In this document: positions 25,397 through 33,948 of the stretch, piece by piece | Numbering within the stretch: the first letter of the stretch is position 1 | Layout of the letters: each line of letters begins with the position of its first letter | Assembly: GCA_040400085.1 (NCBI GenBank) | Contig: JBBAQX010000009.1 | Span: 28,978-92,977 of the forward strand | Direction: 5' to 3' | Length of the DNA stretch: 64,000 nt | DNA from: HNR sp040400085 | GTDB taxonomy: Bacteria > Actinomycetota > Actinomycetes > Actinomycetales > Microbacteriaceae | Program-made: the position numbers and the translations under genes | Notes under the pieces: generated by a model | Database searches by the model: none | What the model was told of the DNA's origin: nothing | What the model saw: the letters and a program-made list of their open reading frames with translations, nothing else

Positions 25397-26155
25397 CTAA
25401 AGCGAATCGGTGATGAGTTGCATCTTGTTCGGTCCGGTAATGCTGATCTCTAACCCGACCGAGCGAAGCCCATCAACGAGTTCCTCTGGATGCGAATAGG
25501 AGTGCCCCAGCTGAGCAATCGACCTCACGACCTCCCCCTTACCCTTCTTGTTGAAGTGGTTAAGGGCCCGAAGCGAGCCGTCTTGCGCGCGGGTCATGAC
25601 CGAGAGAGTGAGCACAGCATCCCTCATCGAGATCGGCCCAAGGTCCGCATACCCGCCGGAGCGCAAGTCGAGAATTAATCCCCTCATCGCGTTCAACGCC
25701 GAAGAAGTTTCGACGTGCCACAGCTTTTTGAGTGTGTGTCCGCGGCCGAGGACGGCAGAGTTATACGACAATCGGTACGCGGGAATATGATCCTTTGCCG
25801 ACACGATCCCGAATAAGGCCGATTGAATCAGGGTGTGATCGCCCAGGAAACGTCGCTCTCCAGCTGCTAGCTCGGAGTACCCGATGGCGTCATAAAGGAC
25901 ACCGGTGTAACGCTCGATTGCTGGCATTGTGTCGGAGGTCCGCAGCTCTCGATTCCGCAGAACCTCGCCGGATTGCTTCGGTCCGAGTTTCAGCACCCGC
26001 GTAGCTTCTTCGGCATCCTCGGACAGCAATTCGACGGCTGCCACGAGGTGTTCACGGATGCTCGTTAACTGCGGAAAGGCGAGCCCACTCAGTGAGAGCG
26101 GACCCGCCTTCCCTCCGCTCACCTTCGTCTCAGAAGGCGGCAGAATGATCTTCAT
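25397..26155 (-). CDS. yaaA: YaaA family protein (peroxide stress, DUF328)
   Basis: The 252-residue protein opens with the family signature MKIILPPSETKVSGG, and carries YTGVLYDAIGYSEL and FNKKGKGEVVRSIAQ. YaaA binds DNA and lowers free iron during hydrogen peroxide stress in E. coli. It is a single gene between the PP2C phosphatase and atpC. Confidence 0.9.
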   Translation of the reverse strand: MKIILPPSETKVSGGKAGPLSLSGLAFPQLTSIREHLVAAVELLSEDAEEATRVLKLGPKQSGEVLRNRELRTSDTMPAIERYTGVLYDAIGYSELAAGERRFLGDHTLIQSALFGIVSAKDHIPAYRLSYNSAVLGRGHTLKKLWHVETSSALNAMRGLILDLRSGGYADLGPISMRDAVLTLSVMTRAQDGSLRALNHFNKKGKGEVVRSIAQLGHSYSHPEELVDGLRSVGLEISITGPNKMQLITDSL

Positions 26156-26205
26156 CGGTTATAACAATCGATTCGATAGATGGATACGTGCGGCAGCAAG
26201 CCGCG

Positions 26206-26472
26206 TTACGCAACGATGGATGCGTGGCCAGCTACGACCTGCACGACATTACTATCGACCGAGAGGAAACCGTCCTCGGCATCAACAATAACTTTGCTTC
26301 CATCGGTGGTGGTTACACGCACCTGGCCGCTGGCCAAAATCGCTAGCATTGGTTCGTGACCGGCGAGAATACCGATCTCTCCCTCAACTGTTTTCGCGAT
26401 GACTTGGGTTGCCTCGCCGGACCACACTTCGTGGTCCGCCGCGACAACATTCACCGTAAGAGGCGATGCCAT
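26206..26472 (-). CDS. atpC: F1Fo ATP synthase epsilon subunit
   Basis: Last gene of the atp operon, 88 residues (ATG at 26472, three bases after the atpD stop). It has the N-terminal beta-sandwich (LTVNVVAADHEVWSGEA; GEIGILAGHEPMLAIL). The C-terminal helical hairpin that inhibits the enzyme in many bacteria is absent, as in other short actinobacterial forms. It joins the gamma subunit to the c ring. Confidence 0.94.
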   Translation of the reverse strand: MASPLTVNVVAADHEVWSGEATQVIAKTVEGEIGILAGHEPMLAILASGQVRVTTTDGSKVIVDAEDGFLSVDSNVVQVVAGHASIVA

Positions 26473-26474
26473 GG

Positions 26475-27953
26475 TTAGCCGTTCTCTTTCTGGATCTGAG
26501 CCCACTTCTCTTCGACGTCGCCGATTCCACCGACGTTGAAGAACGCTTGCTCTGCCACGTGGTCGAACTCACCCTTTGTGATCGCATCGAACGATTCGAT
26601 GGTCTCCTTGAGCGGAACGGTCGAACCCTCAACACCGGTGAACTTCTTCGCCATGTAGGTGTTCTGTGAAAGGAACTGCTCGATGCGGCGTGCGCGCGAT
26701 ACCGTGATCTTGTCCTCTTCAGAGAGCTCGTCGACACCGAGGATCGCGATGATCTCCTGGAGTTCCTTGTTCTTCTGGAGGATCTGCTTCACAGCGGTGG
26801 CAACACGGTAGTGATCCGCGCCTAGGTAACGGGGGTCCATGATGCGGCTGGTCGAGCTGAGCGGATCGATAGCAGGGTATAGACCCTTCGATGCGATCTC
26901 ACGAGACAGCTCGGTCGTTGCGTCAAGGTGGGCAAAGGTGGTTGCAGGTGCCGGGTCGGTGTAGTCATCTGCAGGAACGTAAATTGCCTGCAGCGACGTA
27001 ATCGAGTGACCACGGGTTGAGGTGATGCGTTCCTGAAGGATACCCATCTCGTCGGCAAGGTTGGGCTGGTAGCCCACGGCGGAAGGCATACGTCCGAGAA
27101 GGGTCGAAACCTCAGAACCGGCCTGCGTGAAGCGGAAGATGTTGTCGATGAACAACAGAACGTCCTGCTTCTGAACGTCACGGAAGTACTCAGCCATGGT
27201 CAGAGCCGAGAGGGCAACGCGAAGACGCGTTCCGGGCGGCTCATCCATCTGACCGAACACGAGGGCAGTCTTGTCGAAGACGCCTGCTTCTTCCATCTCG
27301 TGGATAAGGTCGTTACCCTCACGGGTACGCTCACCAACACCGGCGAATACCGATACACCACCGTGATCCTGAGCTACACGCTGAATCATTTCCTGGATCA
27401 GAACTGTCTTACCGACACCGGCTCCACCGAATAGACCAATCTTTCCACCCTGAACATAGGGGGTCAGGAGGTCAATCGACTTGATTCCGGTTTCGAAGAG
27501 CTGAGTTTTGGACTCGAGCTGGTCAAAGGCCGGCGGGCGGCGGTGGATCGGCCAGCGCTCGGTGATTTCGATCTTCTCCCCGGGCTCGGCGTTGAGGACC
27601 TCTCCGATAACGTTGAAAACTTTACCCTTGGTGACGTCTCCAACGGGGACAGAGATGGCCTCGCCTGTGTCGCGAACTTCCTGGCCTCGGACGAGTCCGT
27701 CGGTCGGCTTGAGCGCGATGGCGCGGACGAGGTCGTCACCGAGGTGCTGTGCTACCTCGAGGGTGATCTCGAACGGCTCGGTTCCGTCCTGGAAGTCAAC
27801 GATCGTCTTGAGAGCGTTGTATACCTCCGGGATAGAGTCGTGGGGGAACTCGATGTCAACGACGGGGCCGGTAACGCGGGCAATACGGCCCACAGCCTGC
27901 ACCGAGGCCTCGGGCGCACCGTTGGCGGTCGCCTGGTTGGCGGTTGCGGTCAT
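26475..27953 (-). CDS. atpD: F1Fo ATP synthase beta subunit
   Basis: The catalytic subunit, 492 residues, with Walker A GGAGVGKTVLIQEM, the GERTREGNDL catalytic Glu region, and VLLFIDNIFRFTQAG (Walker B). The C-terminus keeps the helix-turn-helix with LSEEDK; the DELSD-like loop reads DELSEEDK. It forms the hexamer with alpha and converts ADP and phosphate to ATP. Confidence 0.97.
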   Translation of the reverse strand: MTATANQATANGAPEASVQAVGRIARVTGPVVDIEFPHDSIPEVYNALKTIVDFQDGTEPFEITLEVAQHLGDDLVRAIALKPTDGLVRGQEVRDTGEAISVPVGDVTKGKVFNVIGEVLNAEPGEKIEITERWPIHRRPPAFDQLESKTQLFETGIKSIDLLTPYVQGGKIGLFGGAGVGKTVLIQEMIQRVAQDHGGVSVFAGVGERTREGNDLIHEMEEAGVFDKTALVFGQMDEPPGTRLRVALSALTMAEYFRDVQKQDVLLFIDNIFRFTQAGSEVSTLLGRMPSAVGYQPNLADEMGILQERITSTRGHSITSLQAIYVPADDYTDPAPATTFAHLDATTELSREIASKGLYPAIDPLSSTSRIMDPRYLGADHYRVATAVKQILQKNKELQEIIAILGVDELSEEDKITVSRARRIEQFLSQNTYMAKKFTGVEGSTVPLKETIESFDAITKGEFDHVAEQAFFNVGGIGDVEEKWAQIQKENG

Positions 27954-27980
27954 AGTGTCTCTCTCTTCTCGCAGTATCTG

Positions 27981-28880
27981 CTAGTTGGCAAGCGCGTCGG
28001 CGCCGCCCACAATTTCTGAAATCTGTTGGGTAATTTCCGCTTGACGAGCGTTATTCGACAGGCGGGTGTAGTCGCGGATAAGTCCGTCAGCGTTGTCGCT
28101 GGCTGACTTCATTGCCTTCTGCGTTGCAGCATGCTTTGAAGCAGCCGATTGCAGCATGGCGTTGAAGATACGCGAATCGATGTAAACCGGCAAGAGCTTG
28201 TTGAGAACAGTCTCAGCATCCGGTTCAAATTCGTACAGGGGGTTGACCTGAGCGCTTGTGCTTGACTCCTCGGCTGTCCCATCCACTAATTGGAGTGGGA
28301 GGATCCGGAGAACCTCTGGCGTTTGAGTCATCATACTGACAAAACGGTTGTAAACGATATGTATCTCGTCGACGCCGCCCTCTTTTGTGTCACGGGAGAA
28401 GGCTTCGATAAGCGCGGCTCCGATCTCCTGAGCTGTCGAAAAGAGAGGGTTATCAGTCCCTCCAGTCCACACACGCTCAGCGGAGCGCTGCCTAAAGGTG
28501 AAATACCCTTGTGCTTTGCGTCCAACAAGGTAATACACGACCTCTTTGCCATCTTCACGAAGAAGTTGGCTGAGCTGTTCGGCCTCTCGCAACACGTTTG
28601 AGTTGAATGCACCAGCAAGACCTCGGTCAGACGAGAAGATAAGAACGGCTGCGCGCTCAACCTTTTCGGCCTCCGTTGTCAACATGTGACCAACATTTGA
28701 GTGCGAAGCTACGGCAGAAACAGCGCTTGTGATTGCTCGCGCGTAGGGCGTTGATGCATTAACACGTGCCTGAGCCTTCTGAATACGCGAGGCCGCGATC
28801 AGCTCCATCGCACGCGTGATCTTCTTGGTCGTCTGGGCAGATTTAATTTTCTGCCTGTAGACCCGAAGTTGCGCTCCCAT
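27981..28880 (-). CDS. atpG: F1Fo ATP synthase gamma subunit
   Basis: The 299-residue central stalk protein shows the long N-terminal helix (RVYRQKIKSAQTTKKITRAM), the SSDRGLAGAFN strand and the C-terminal helix (SDNADGLIRDYTRLSNNARQ, ITQQISEIVGG). It turns inside the alpha-beta hexamer. AGGAGAG precedes the ATG. Confidence 0.96.
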   Translation of the reverse strand: MGAQLRVYRQKIKSAQTTKKITRAMELIAASRIQKAQARVNASTPYARAITSAVSAVASHSNVGHMLTTEAEKVERAAVLIFSSDRGLAGAFNSNVLREAEQLSQLLREDGKEVVYYLVGRKAQGYFTFRQRSAERVWTGGTDNPLFSTAQEIGAALIEAFSRDTKEGGVDEIHIVYNRFVSMMTQTPEVLRILPLQLVDGTAEESSTSAQVNPLYEFEPDAETVLNKLLPVYIDSRIFNAMLQSAASKHAATQKAMKSASDNADGLIRDYTRLSNNARQAEITQQISEIVGGADALAN

Positions 28881-28933
28881 GTCTCTCCTGTGTTCCTAAT
28901 ACTTACGTCTCGTTGATGTGGGGATATCGTATG

Positions 28934-28973
28934 GGCTGTGCCGTATTCGCGTCGAACGCAAACCGGCACAGCC
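28934..28973 (-). promoter_or_regulatory. Hairpin between atpA and atpG
   Basis: A perfect 10-base stem (GGCTGTGCCG / CGGCACAGCC) with a 20-base loop lies in the 104-base atpA-atpG gap. Intra-operon hairpins of this type set subunit ratios by stabilising the upstream message (alpha is needed three times per enzyme, gamma once). Confidence 0.6.
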
Positions 28974-28984
28974 TTCATAAGCGA

Positions 28985-30610
28985 CTATCGCTTTTTGACT
29001 ACGATTTTTTCCTGATTCACTTCTTCTTCGTTCAGCGGCTCGACCTTTTCAACGAGGGGCTTGCCCTCTGTCGTCGTGAACTCGAGCTTGAACTTGTCGA
29101 CTGAGCTTCCCAAAGTAGACACGATGTCGTCGCTCAGGACGTTTGTTTCACGAAGCTTAGTGAGTACATCGGTATTACGTCCGAGATAGTCAAGCAGCTC
29201 GCGCTCAAAACGGAGGATGTCCTCAACGGGAACCTCATCGAGCTTGCCGTTCGTTCCGGCCCAGATCGATACGACCTGGTCCTCGACGGGGTACGGCGAG
29301 TACTGGGGCTGCTTGAGCAGCTCCGTGAGACGAGCTCCACGGGCAAGCTGGCGACGGCTGGCAGCGTCAAGATCGGATGCGAACATCGCGAAAGCCTCGA
29401 GCGACCGGTACTGTGCAAGCTCCAGCTTCAGCGTTCCCGAAACCTTCTTGATCGACTTGACCTGGGCGTCTCCACCAACACGCGAGACCGAGATACCCAC
29501 GTCGACAGCGGGGCGCTGGTTAGCGTTGAATAGATCGGACTGGAGGAAGATCTGACCATCGGTGATCGAGATCACGTTGGTCGGGATGTACGCGGAAACG
29601 TCGTTTGCCTTGGTCTCAATGATCGGGAGGCCCGTCATCGATCCGGCGCCGAGCTCATCCGAGAGCTTCGCACAACGCTCAAGCAGACGCGAGTGTAGGT
29701 AGAAGACGTCACCCGGGTATGCCTCGCGGCCCGGCGGACGACGAAGAAGAAGCGACACGGCGCGGTAGGCTTCAGCTTGCTTTGACAGGTCATCGAAAAT
29801 AATCAGAACGTGCTTGCTGTCATACATCCAGTGCTGGCCAATGGCCGAACCGGTGTAAGGCGCGAGGTACTTGAACCCTGCAGGGTCAGACGCAGGAGAG
29901 GCCACGATAGTGGTGTACTCCATTGCGCCAGCATCCTCAAGCGCTCCCTTTACAGCTGCAATGGTCGAACCCTTCTGACCGATTGCAACGTAGATGCAGC
30001 GAACCTGCTTGTTGGTGTCGCCCGACTCCCAGTTTGCCTTCTGGTTGATGATCGTATCGATCGCGATTGCGGTCTTACCCGTCTGGCGGTCACCGATGAT
30101 CAGCTGACGCTGTCCGCGACCGATCGGGATCATCGCATCGATTGCCTTGATGCCTGTCTGCATCGGCTCGTGAACCGACTTACGGGCCATAACGCCGGGA
30201 GCCTGAAGCTCCAGCGCGCGGCGTCCGCTTGTCGCGATATCGCCGAGTCCGTCAATCGGGTTTCCGAGGGGGTCCACGACGCGGCCGAGGTATCCCTCGC
30301 CCACGGGAACGGAGAGAACCTCGCCGGTGCGGGTTACTTCTTGTCCTTCTTCGATTCCGGTGAATTCACCAAGAATAACTACACCGATTTTGGTCTCGTC
30401 AAGGTTCTGAGCGAGTCCGAGGGTGCCGTCGGCAAAACGAACCAACTCGTTCGCCATGACGCCGGGGAGTCCCTCAACGTGGGCGATGCCGTCAGCGGCG
30501 TCGACAACGTACCCGATCTCAGTCTTCGAGGCCTTGTCGGGCTCATAGGATGCCGCAAAGTCCTTCAGCGCATCGCGGATTTCATCCGGGCTGATCGATA
30601 GTTCTGCCAT
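28985..30610 (-). CDS. atpA: F1Fo ATP synthase alpha subunit
   Basis: The 541-residue non-catalytic nucleotide-binding subunit has Walker A GDRQTGKTAIAID, the signature SVSRVGGDAQVKS and a short actinobacterial C-terminal extension (EEEVNQEKIVVKKR), the region that in mycobacteria restrains ATP hydrolysis. Confidence 0.97.
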   Translation of the reverse strand: MAELSISPDEIRDALKDFAASYEPDKASKTEIGYVVDAADGIAHVEGLPGVMANELVRFADGTLGLAQNLDETKIGVVILGEFTGIEEGQEVTRTGEVLSVPVGEGYLGRVVDPLGNPIDGLGDIATSGRRALELQAPGVMARKSVHEPMQTGIKAIDAMIPIGRGQRQLIIGDRQTGKTAIAIDTIINQKANWESGDTNKQVRCIYVAIGQKGSTIAAVKGALEDAGAMEYTTIVASPASDPAGFKYLAPYTGSAIGQHWMYDSKHVLIIFDDLSKQAEAYRAVSLLLRRPPGREAYPGDVFYLHSRLLERCAKLSDELGAGSMTGLPIIETKANDVSAYIPTNVISITDGQIFLQSDLFNANQRPAVDVGISVSRVGGDAQVKSIKKVSGTLKLELAQYRSLEAFAMFASDLDAASRRQLARGARLTELLKQPQYSPYPVEDQVVSIWAGTNGKLDEVPVEDILRFERELLDYLGRNTDVLTKLRETNVLSDDIVSTLGSSVDKFKLEFTTTEGKPLVEKVEPLNEEEVNQEKIVVKKR

Positions 30611-30696
30611 TTGGTTTCCTCTTGTTTGATTCTCAAACCATATCGGTTCGAAAGCCGTGTGATTCGGATGTATAGGTTAGAGCTTACGCGTCAATC

Positions 30697-30720
30697 GCTA
30701 GCTGGCTAGCTGGCTAGCTG
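30697..30720. repeat. Octamer tandem repeat at the atpH stop codon
   Basis: Three perfect copies of GCTAGCTG (CAGCTAGC on the coding strand) span the last codons and the TAG stop (30706-30708) of atpH. Slippage would add or remove eight bases without losing a nearby stop. Confidence 0.85.
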
Positions 30721-31518
30721 GCGACGCAAATCGCTCAAGCGGCTTGAGATGCTACCGTCGATGACATCGTCACCGATCTGAACGTGCAAGCCACCGATGA
30801 TAGTGGGGTCAATGATGGTGGTGATCTTGACTGGGCGGCCGTATGAAGTGCTCAGAGATTGCTGAAGACGCGCAGTGCGCGCAGCATCCAATTCGTGAGC
30901 GGTTGTTACGGTTGCAAGCGCAAATCCGGATTGATCCGCGATTATTTTGGCTGCACCGGTGAGTAGCTCGCCTACACGCCGTCCGCGAGGAACGCTGACG
31001 AGATGGGTAACGATAGCCAAGGTAGCGGCCGAAGCCTTACCCGCCAGGAGTCTGTGTGCAAGAGCAGCCTTAGCATCTGCGATGCCAAGGGTGCTTCCCA
31101 GCGCCAACTCCAGCTCGGGGTTTGACGAAACCGCGGCTTGTACCACGAGGATTTCGTCATCAATTGCCACTCCCGACGGTGCGGTGATTGCGAGAATTCG
31201 AATGCCCAAATTCTCAAGGCCGTCAACGACGTCCTCGGGACTTGACCAGCGGTTACCCGCAACCGATTGGAGAAGGGAGAGAGCTACAGGTGCCAGTGAT
31301 CCCGAGAATACTTTTTCTACTACAGCGGTCTTGGCTGCGGGATCCGCCACCGGGTCCCCAACAGCTGCACGAAGCGCCGTGTTCTTATTGAGCGTGCGGG
31401 CGGCAAGGAGCAGTTGCTCCCCCGCCTCTTCCGTCAGCAAAGAATCAGCAGTGGAATTAACCACAGAGTCGAGCTCAGCCTGAGCTGCCGCAAGTGCCTC
31501 TCTGGATGCGCTACCCAT
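30706..31518 (-). CDS. atpH: F1Fo ATP synthase delta subunit
   Basis: The 270-residue delta subunit is longer than the 180 residues of E. coli, as usual in actinobacteria. The C-terminal OSCP signature is clear (VTTAHELDAARTARLQQSLS, ITTIIDPTIIGGLHVQIGDD). It joins the b stalk to the F1 head. The start overlaps the atpF stop (TAATG). Confidence 0.93.
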   Translation of the reverse strand: MGSASREALAAAQAELDSVVNSTADSLLTEEAGEQLLLAARTLNKNTALRAAVGDPVADPAAKTAVVEKVFSGSLAPVALSLLQSVAGNRWSSPEDVVDGLENLGIRILAITAPSGVAIDDEILVVQAAVSSNPELELALGSTLGIADAKAALAHRLLAGKASAATLAIVTHLVSVPRGRRVGELLTGAAKIIADQSGFALATVTTAHELDAARTARLQQSLSTSYGRPVKITTIIDPTIIGGLHVQIGDDVIDGSISSRLSDLRRQLAS

Positions 31519-32075
31519 TACTGAGCAGCCTTGGACGATTCAGCTGATTCGAGGTCAGCGAGGAAACGGTCTACGAGTGCGCCAGCCTTCTTATCGTCGC
31601 TGAGGCTTTCGCCGACAACGCCAGATGCGAGGTCAATTGCGAGCGAGCCAACTTCCTTGCGGAGGGTGACCACTGCGGTCTGACGCTCGGCCTCAATCTG
31701 AGCCTTTGCTGTTGCGGTTACGCGGGCTGCCTCGGCAACCGCGATTTCCTTTGCTTCCGCAACAATTTTGGCACCATCAGTGCGTGCGGACTCACGGATC
31801 TCTCCGGCTTCCTGGCGTGCACCTGCGAGCTGAGACGTGTACTCCTGAAGAGCAGCTTCGGCCTGAGCCTGAGCCTCATCAGCCTTAGCAATGTTGCCTT
31901 CGATAGCGGCAGAGCGCTCATCAAGCATTACCTGCACCTTAGGAAGGATTGACTTCCAGAAGAAAATGAGGATGATCGCAAAACACACGGCCGACCAAAT
32001 GATGTCGTATGTTTCGGGAAGAATCGGATTCCGTGCTTCTCCAGCCGTTTGGGCAACAAACACTGCGTTGAGCAT
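31518..32075 (-). CDS. atpF: F1Fo ATP synthase b subunit
   Basis: The 185-residue protein has one N-terminal membrane helix (IIWSAVCFAIILIFFWKSIL) and a long charged coiled coil rich in Ala and Glu, forming the outer stalk. ATG at 32075, 30 bases after atpE. Confidence 0.95.
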   Translation of the reverse strand: MLNAVFVAQTAGEARNPILPETYDIIWSAVCFAIILIFFWKSILPKVQVMLDERSAAIEGNIAKADEAQAQAEAALQEYTSQLAGARQEAGEIRESARTDGAKIVAEAKEIAVAEAARVTATAKAQIEAERQTAVVTLRKEVGSLAIDLASGVVGESLSDDKKAGALVDRFLADLESAESSKAAQ

Positions 32076-32105
32076 TTTGCCTCCTATCGAGACGGTAGAG
32101 GTGGA

Positions 32106-32333
32106 CTAAGAAGTGAAGATGAAGTACGTTGCGATACCGATGAAGGCGAGAGCCTCGGTGAACGCGATACCGATCCACATAAGAACCTGGAGACGGCCGG
32201 CGAGCTCGGGCTGGCGAGCGACGCCCTCAATTGTTTTTCCAACTACGATACCTACACCAATTGCCGGTCCGATAGCTGCGAGGCCGTATCCGACAGTCGC
32301 GATGTTTCCTGAAAGCTCAGCGAGAACTGACAC
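32106..32333 (-). CDS. atpE: F1Fo ATP synthase c subunit
   Basis: The 75-residue two-helix proteolipid carries the ion-binding Glu in AFTEALAFIG and the polar loop ARQPELAGRLQ. No sodium-type Gln/Ser set is evident, so proton coupling is expected. The start is a GTG at 32333 with AAAGGA six bases upstream. Confidence 0.96.
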   Translation of the reverse strand: MSVLAELSGNIATVGYGLAAIGPAIGVGIVVGKTIEGVARQPELAGRLQVLMWIGIAFTEALAFIGIATYFIFTS

Positions 32334-32381
32334 GTTATTTCCTTTATCTTTAGAGGTTAAGAACAGCGGATGCTGGACTTA

Positions 32382-33197
32382 TTAGTGCTCTTCAGCCAGC
32401 GCGAGCTGGATGTAAACAGCGGTGAGAAGCGTGAACACATAAGCCTGAAGAAGTGCAACAAGAATCTCAAAGAGAGTGAATGCAAAACCGAAAGCTAGGC
32501 TTCCTATTCCAAAAAGTTTAAACAAACCCTCTGCATTGAAGAAGAAGAACTGTGTTGCGGAGAAGAACAGCACCAACAGCAGATGGCCAACGATCATATT
32601 CATCAGAAGCCGAAGAGTCAGAGTGACGGGGCGAATAATGAATGTCGAGATGAGCTCAATCGGAGTCACAATAATGTAGACAGGCCACGGAACGCCAGCA
32701 GGGAAGAGAGAATTCTTGAAGAAATTCTTCGGGCTCTTTTTGATTCCCGCATAGATAAATGTCACATAAGACACAAGGGCGAGGACAAGAGGCAACCCTA
32801 CTGTTGACGATGCTGCAATATTCAGCCCCGGAATAATACCGGTGATATTGAAGGCCAAGATAAGGAAGAAAAGCGACGTAAGAATCGGTAAGAAACGACG
32901 TCCATCAACCTTGCCGAGCAGATCCTCAGCGACGTTAACCCTGATGAAGTCGAGACCCATCTCGACGAGGCTCTGGCCCCGGCCGGGCACAAGTCGCAAC
33001 TTGCGTGTCCCCAGCCAAAATAGAATGATTATGAGTGCAACCATGAGGAAACGAATCAGAATAATTCGATTGATCTCGAAGTTAGTGCCCTCGAAGAAGA
33101 TTACCGGTGGGAAGAACTCGTCGATACTCGGTCCATGAAACTCACCATCACTGGCGGTCACAAACGGAACTGGCAAGTTCAGAACGTTAGCTAACAG
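32382..33197 (-). CDS. atpB: F1Fo ATP synthase a subunit
   Basis: The protein (about 264-271 residues) has five or six membrane helices with the essential Arg in RLLMNMIVGHLLL and the signature EILVALLQAYVFTLLTAVYI. It forms the proton path next to the c ring. The start is unusual: no ATG or GTG precedes the conserved N-terminus. The coordinates given use a CTG at 33197, six bases after AGGAG; the alternative is a TTG at 33176, 27 bases from that ribosome site. Confidence 0.93.
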   Translation of the reverse strand: MLANVLNLPVPFVTASDGEFHGPSIDEFFPPVIFFEGTNFEINRIILIRFLMVALIIILFWLGTRKLRLVPGRGQSLVEMGLDFIRVNVAEDLLGKVDGRRFLPILTSLFFLILAFNITGIIPGLNIAASSTVGLPLVLALVSYVTFIYAGIKKSPKNFFKNSLFPAGVPWPVYIIVTPIELISTFIIRPVTLTLRLLMNMIVGHLLLVLFFSATQFFFFNAEGLFKLFGIGSLAFGFAFTLFEILVALLQAYVFTLLTAVYIQLALAEEH

Positions 33198-33397
33198 GGC
33201 TATCTCCTGAATCGGGGCACAAGAATAAACTCATGCGACGACGAACGGCGGACAACCCAGCATCTGCACGCAAACAATACGGCAAGAAGTGGGAACTGCT
33301 CTACTCTATCAAGGTTTTACTCAGATTACGCAATTTCGAGCGGAATTCGTCCGCTTTATACGAATTTCTCGATGTTGATCAGTGTGATATCAGTGAA

Positions 33398-33919
33398 TTA
33401 CATACGCCGCTCAGCAGACAGATCGCCAACATATGGAATTCGTGACTTCGTCACAACGATCATATCTATGACCAGCGAAACCATAACACCCACTATCACG
33501 CTGATAAAGAACAGTGTGGGGTTTATCCACGGTTGATCCCGAAGAAGTAAAGCGGCGACGATAAACAGCACAAACTTGATGATCCAAGACCCAAGAACAA
33601 TCACAAAAAACCAGACTACATACAGATCGCTCTTCACAAAGAGATTTGAGATAAGGATGCTTGCGGCGGTAATTCCAAGAAAAACGAATGCTGTGGCCGA
33701 ACCAAGAGCAGCACTCAACAGCCCTTTGCCATCATCAACGGCAAAACCAATGACAGACATCACCACGATGACGATAGCAGCCGCGATACCCCCGACCACG
33801 AGCGCCTTCTTAAGAATCGGCTGGGACGACGGCACAGCGCGCTCAGGGATCGATTCTGCCCCCGAGGATTTGTTACCCGTAGGTTCTGTGGCTTCGGACG
33901 GTACGTTCTGATCGGTCAT
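33398..33919 (-). CDS. AtpI-like membrane protein
   Basis: The 173-residue protein has a polar N-terminus of about 35 residues and four membrane helices (LVVGGIAAAIVIVVMSVIGF; WFFVIVLGSWIIKFVLFIVA). Its place just before atpB and the four-helix plan are typical of the actinobacterial ATP synthase subunit I, thought to help c-ring assembly or magnesium supply. Sequence similarity to known AtpI is weak. The first gene of the atp operon or the last of the wecA group. Confidence 0.7.
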   Translation of the reverse strand: MTDQNVPSEATEPTGNKSSGAESIPERAVPSSQPILKKALVVGGIAAAIVIVVMSVIGFAVDDGKGLLSAALGSATAFVFLGITAASILISNLFVKSDLYVVWFFVIVLGSWIIKFVLFIVAALLLRDQPWINPTLFFISVIVGVMVSLVIDMIVVTKSRIPYVGDLSAERRM

Positions 33920-33948
33920 GTCAACTTTTCTGTGTGGGGAGTTGGCGG

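Noticed and set aside
33233..33445. 70-codon plus-strand ORF between atpB and the AtpI-like gene
   Set aside because: No ribosome site, no recognisable motif and it overlaps the end of the AtpI-like gene; more likely promoter DNA.
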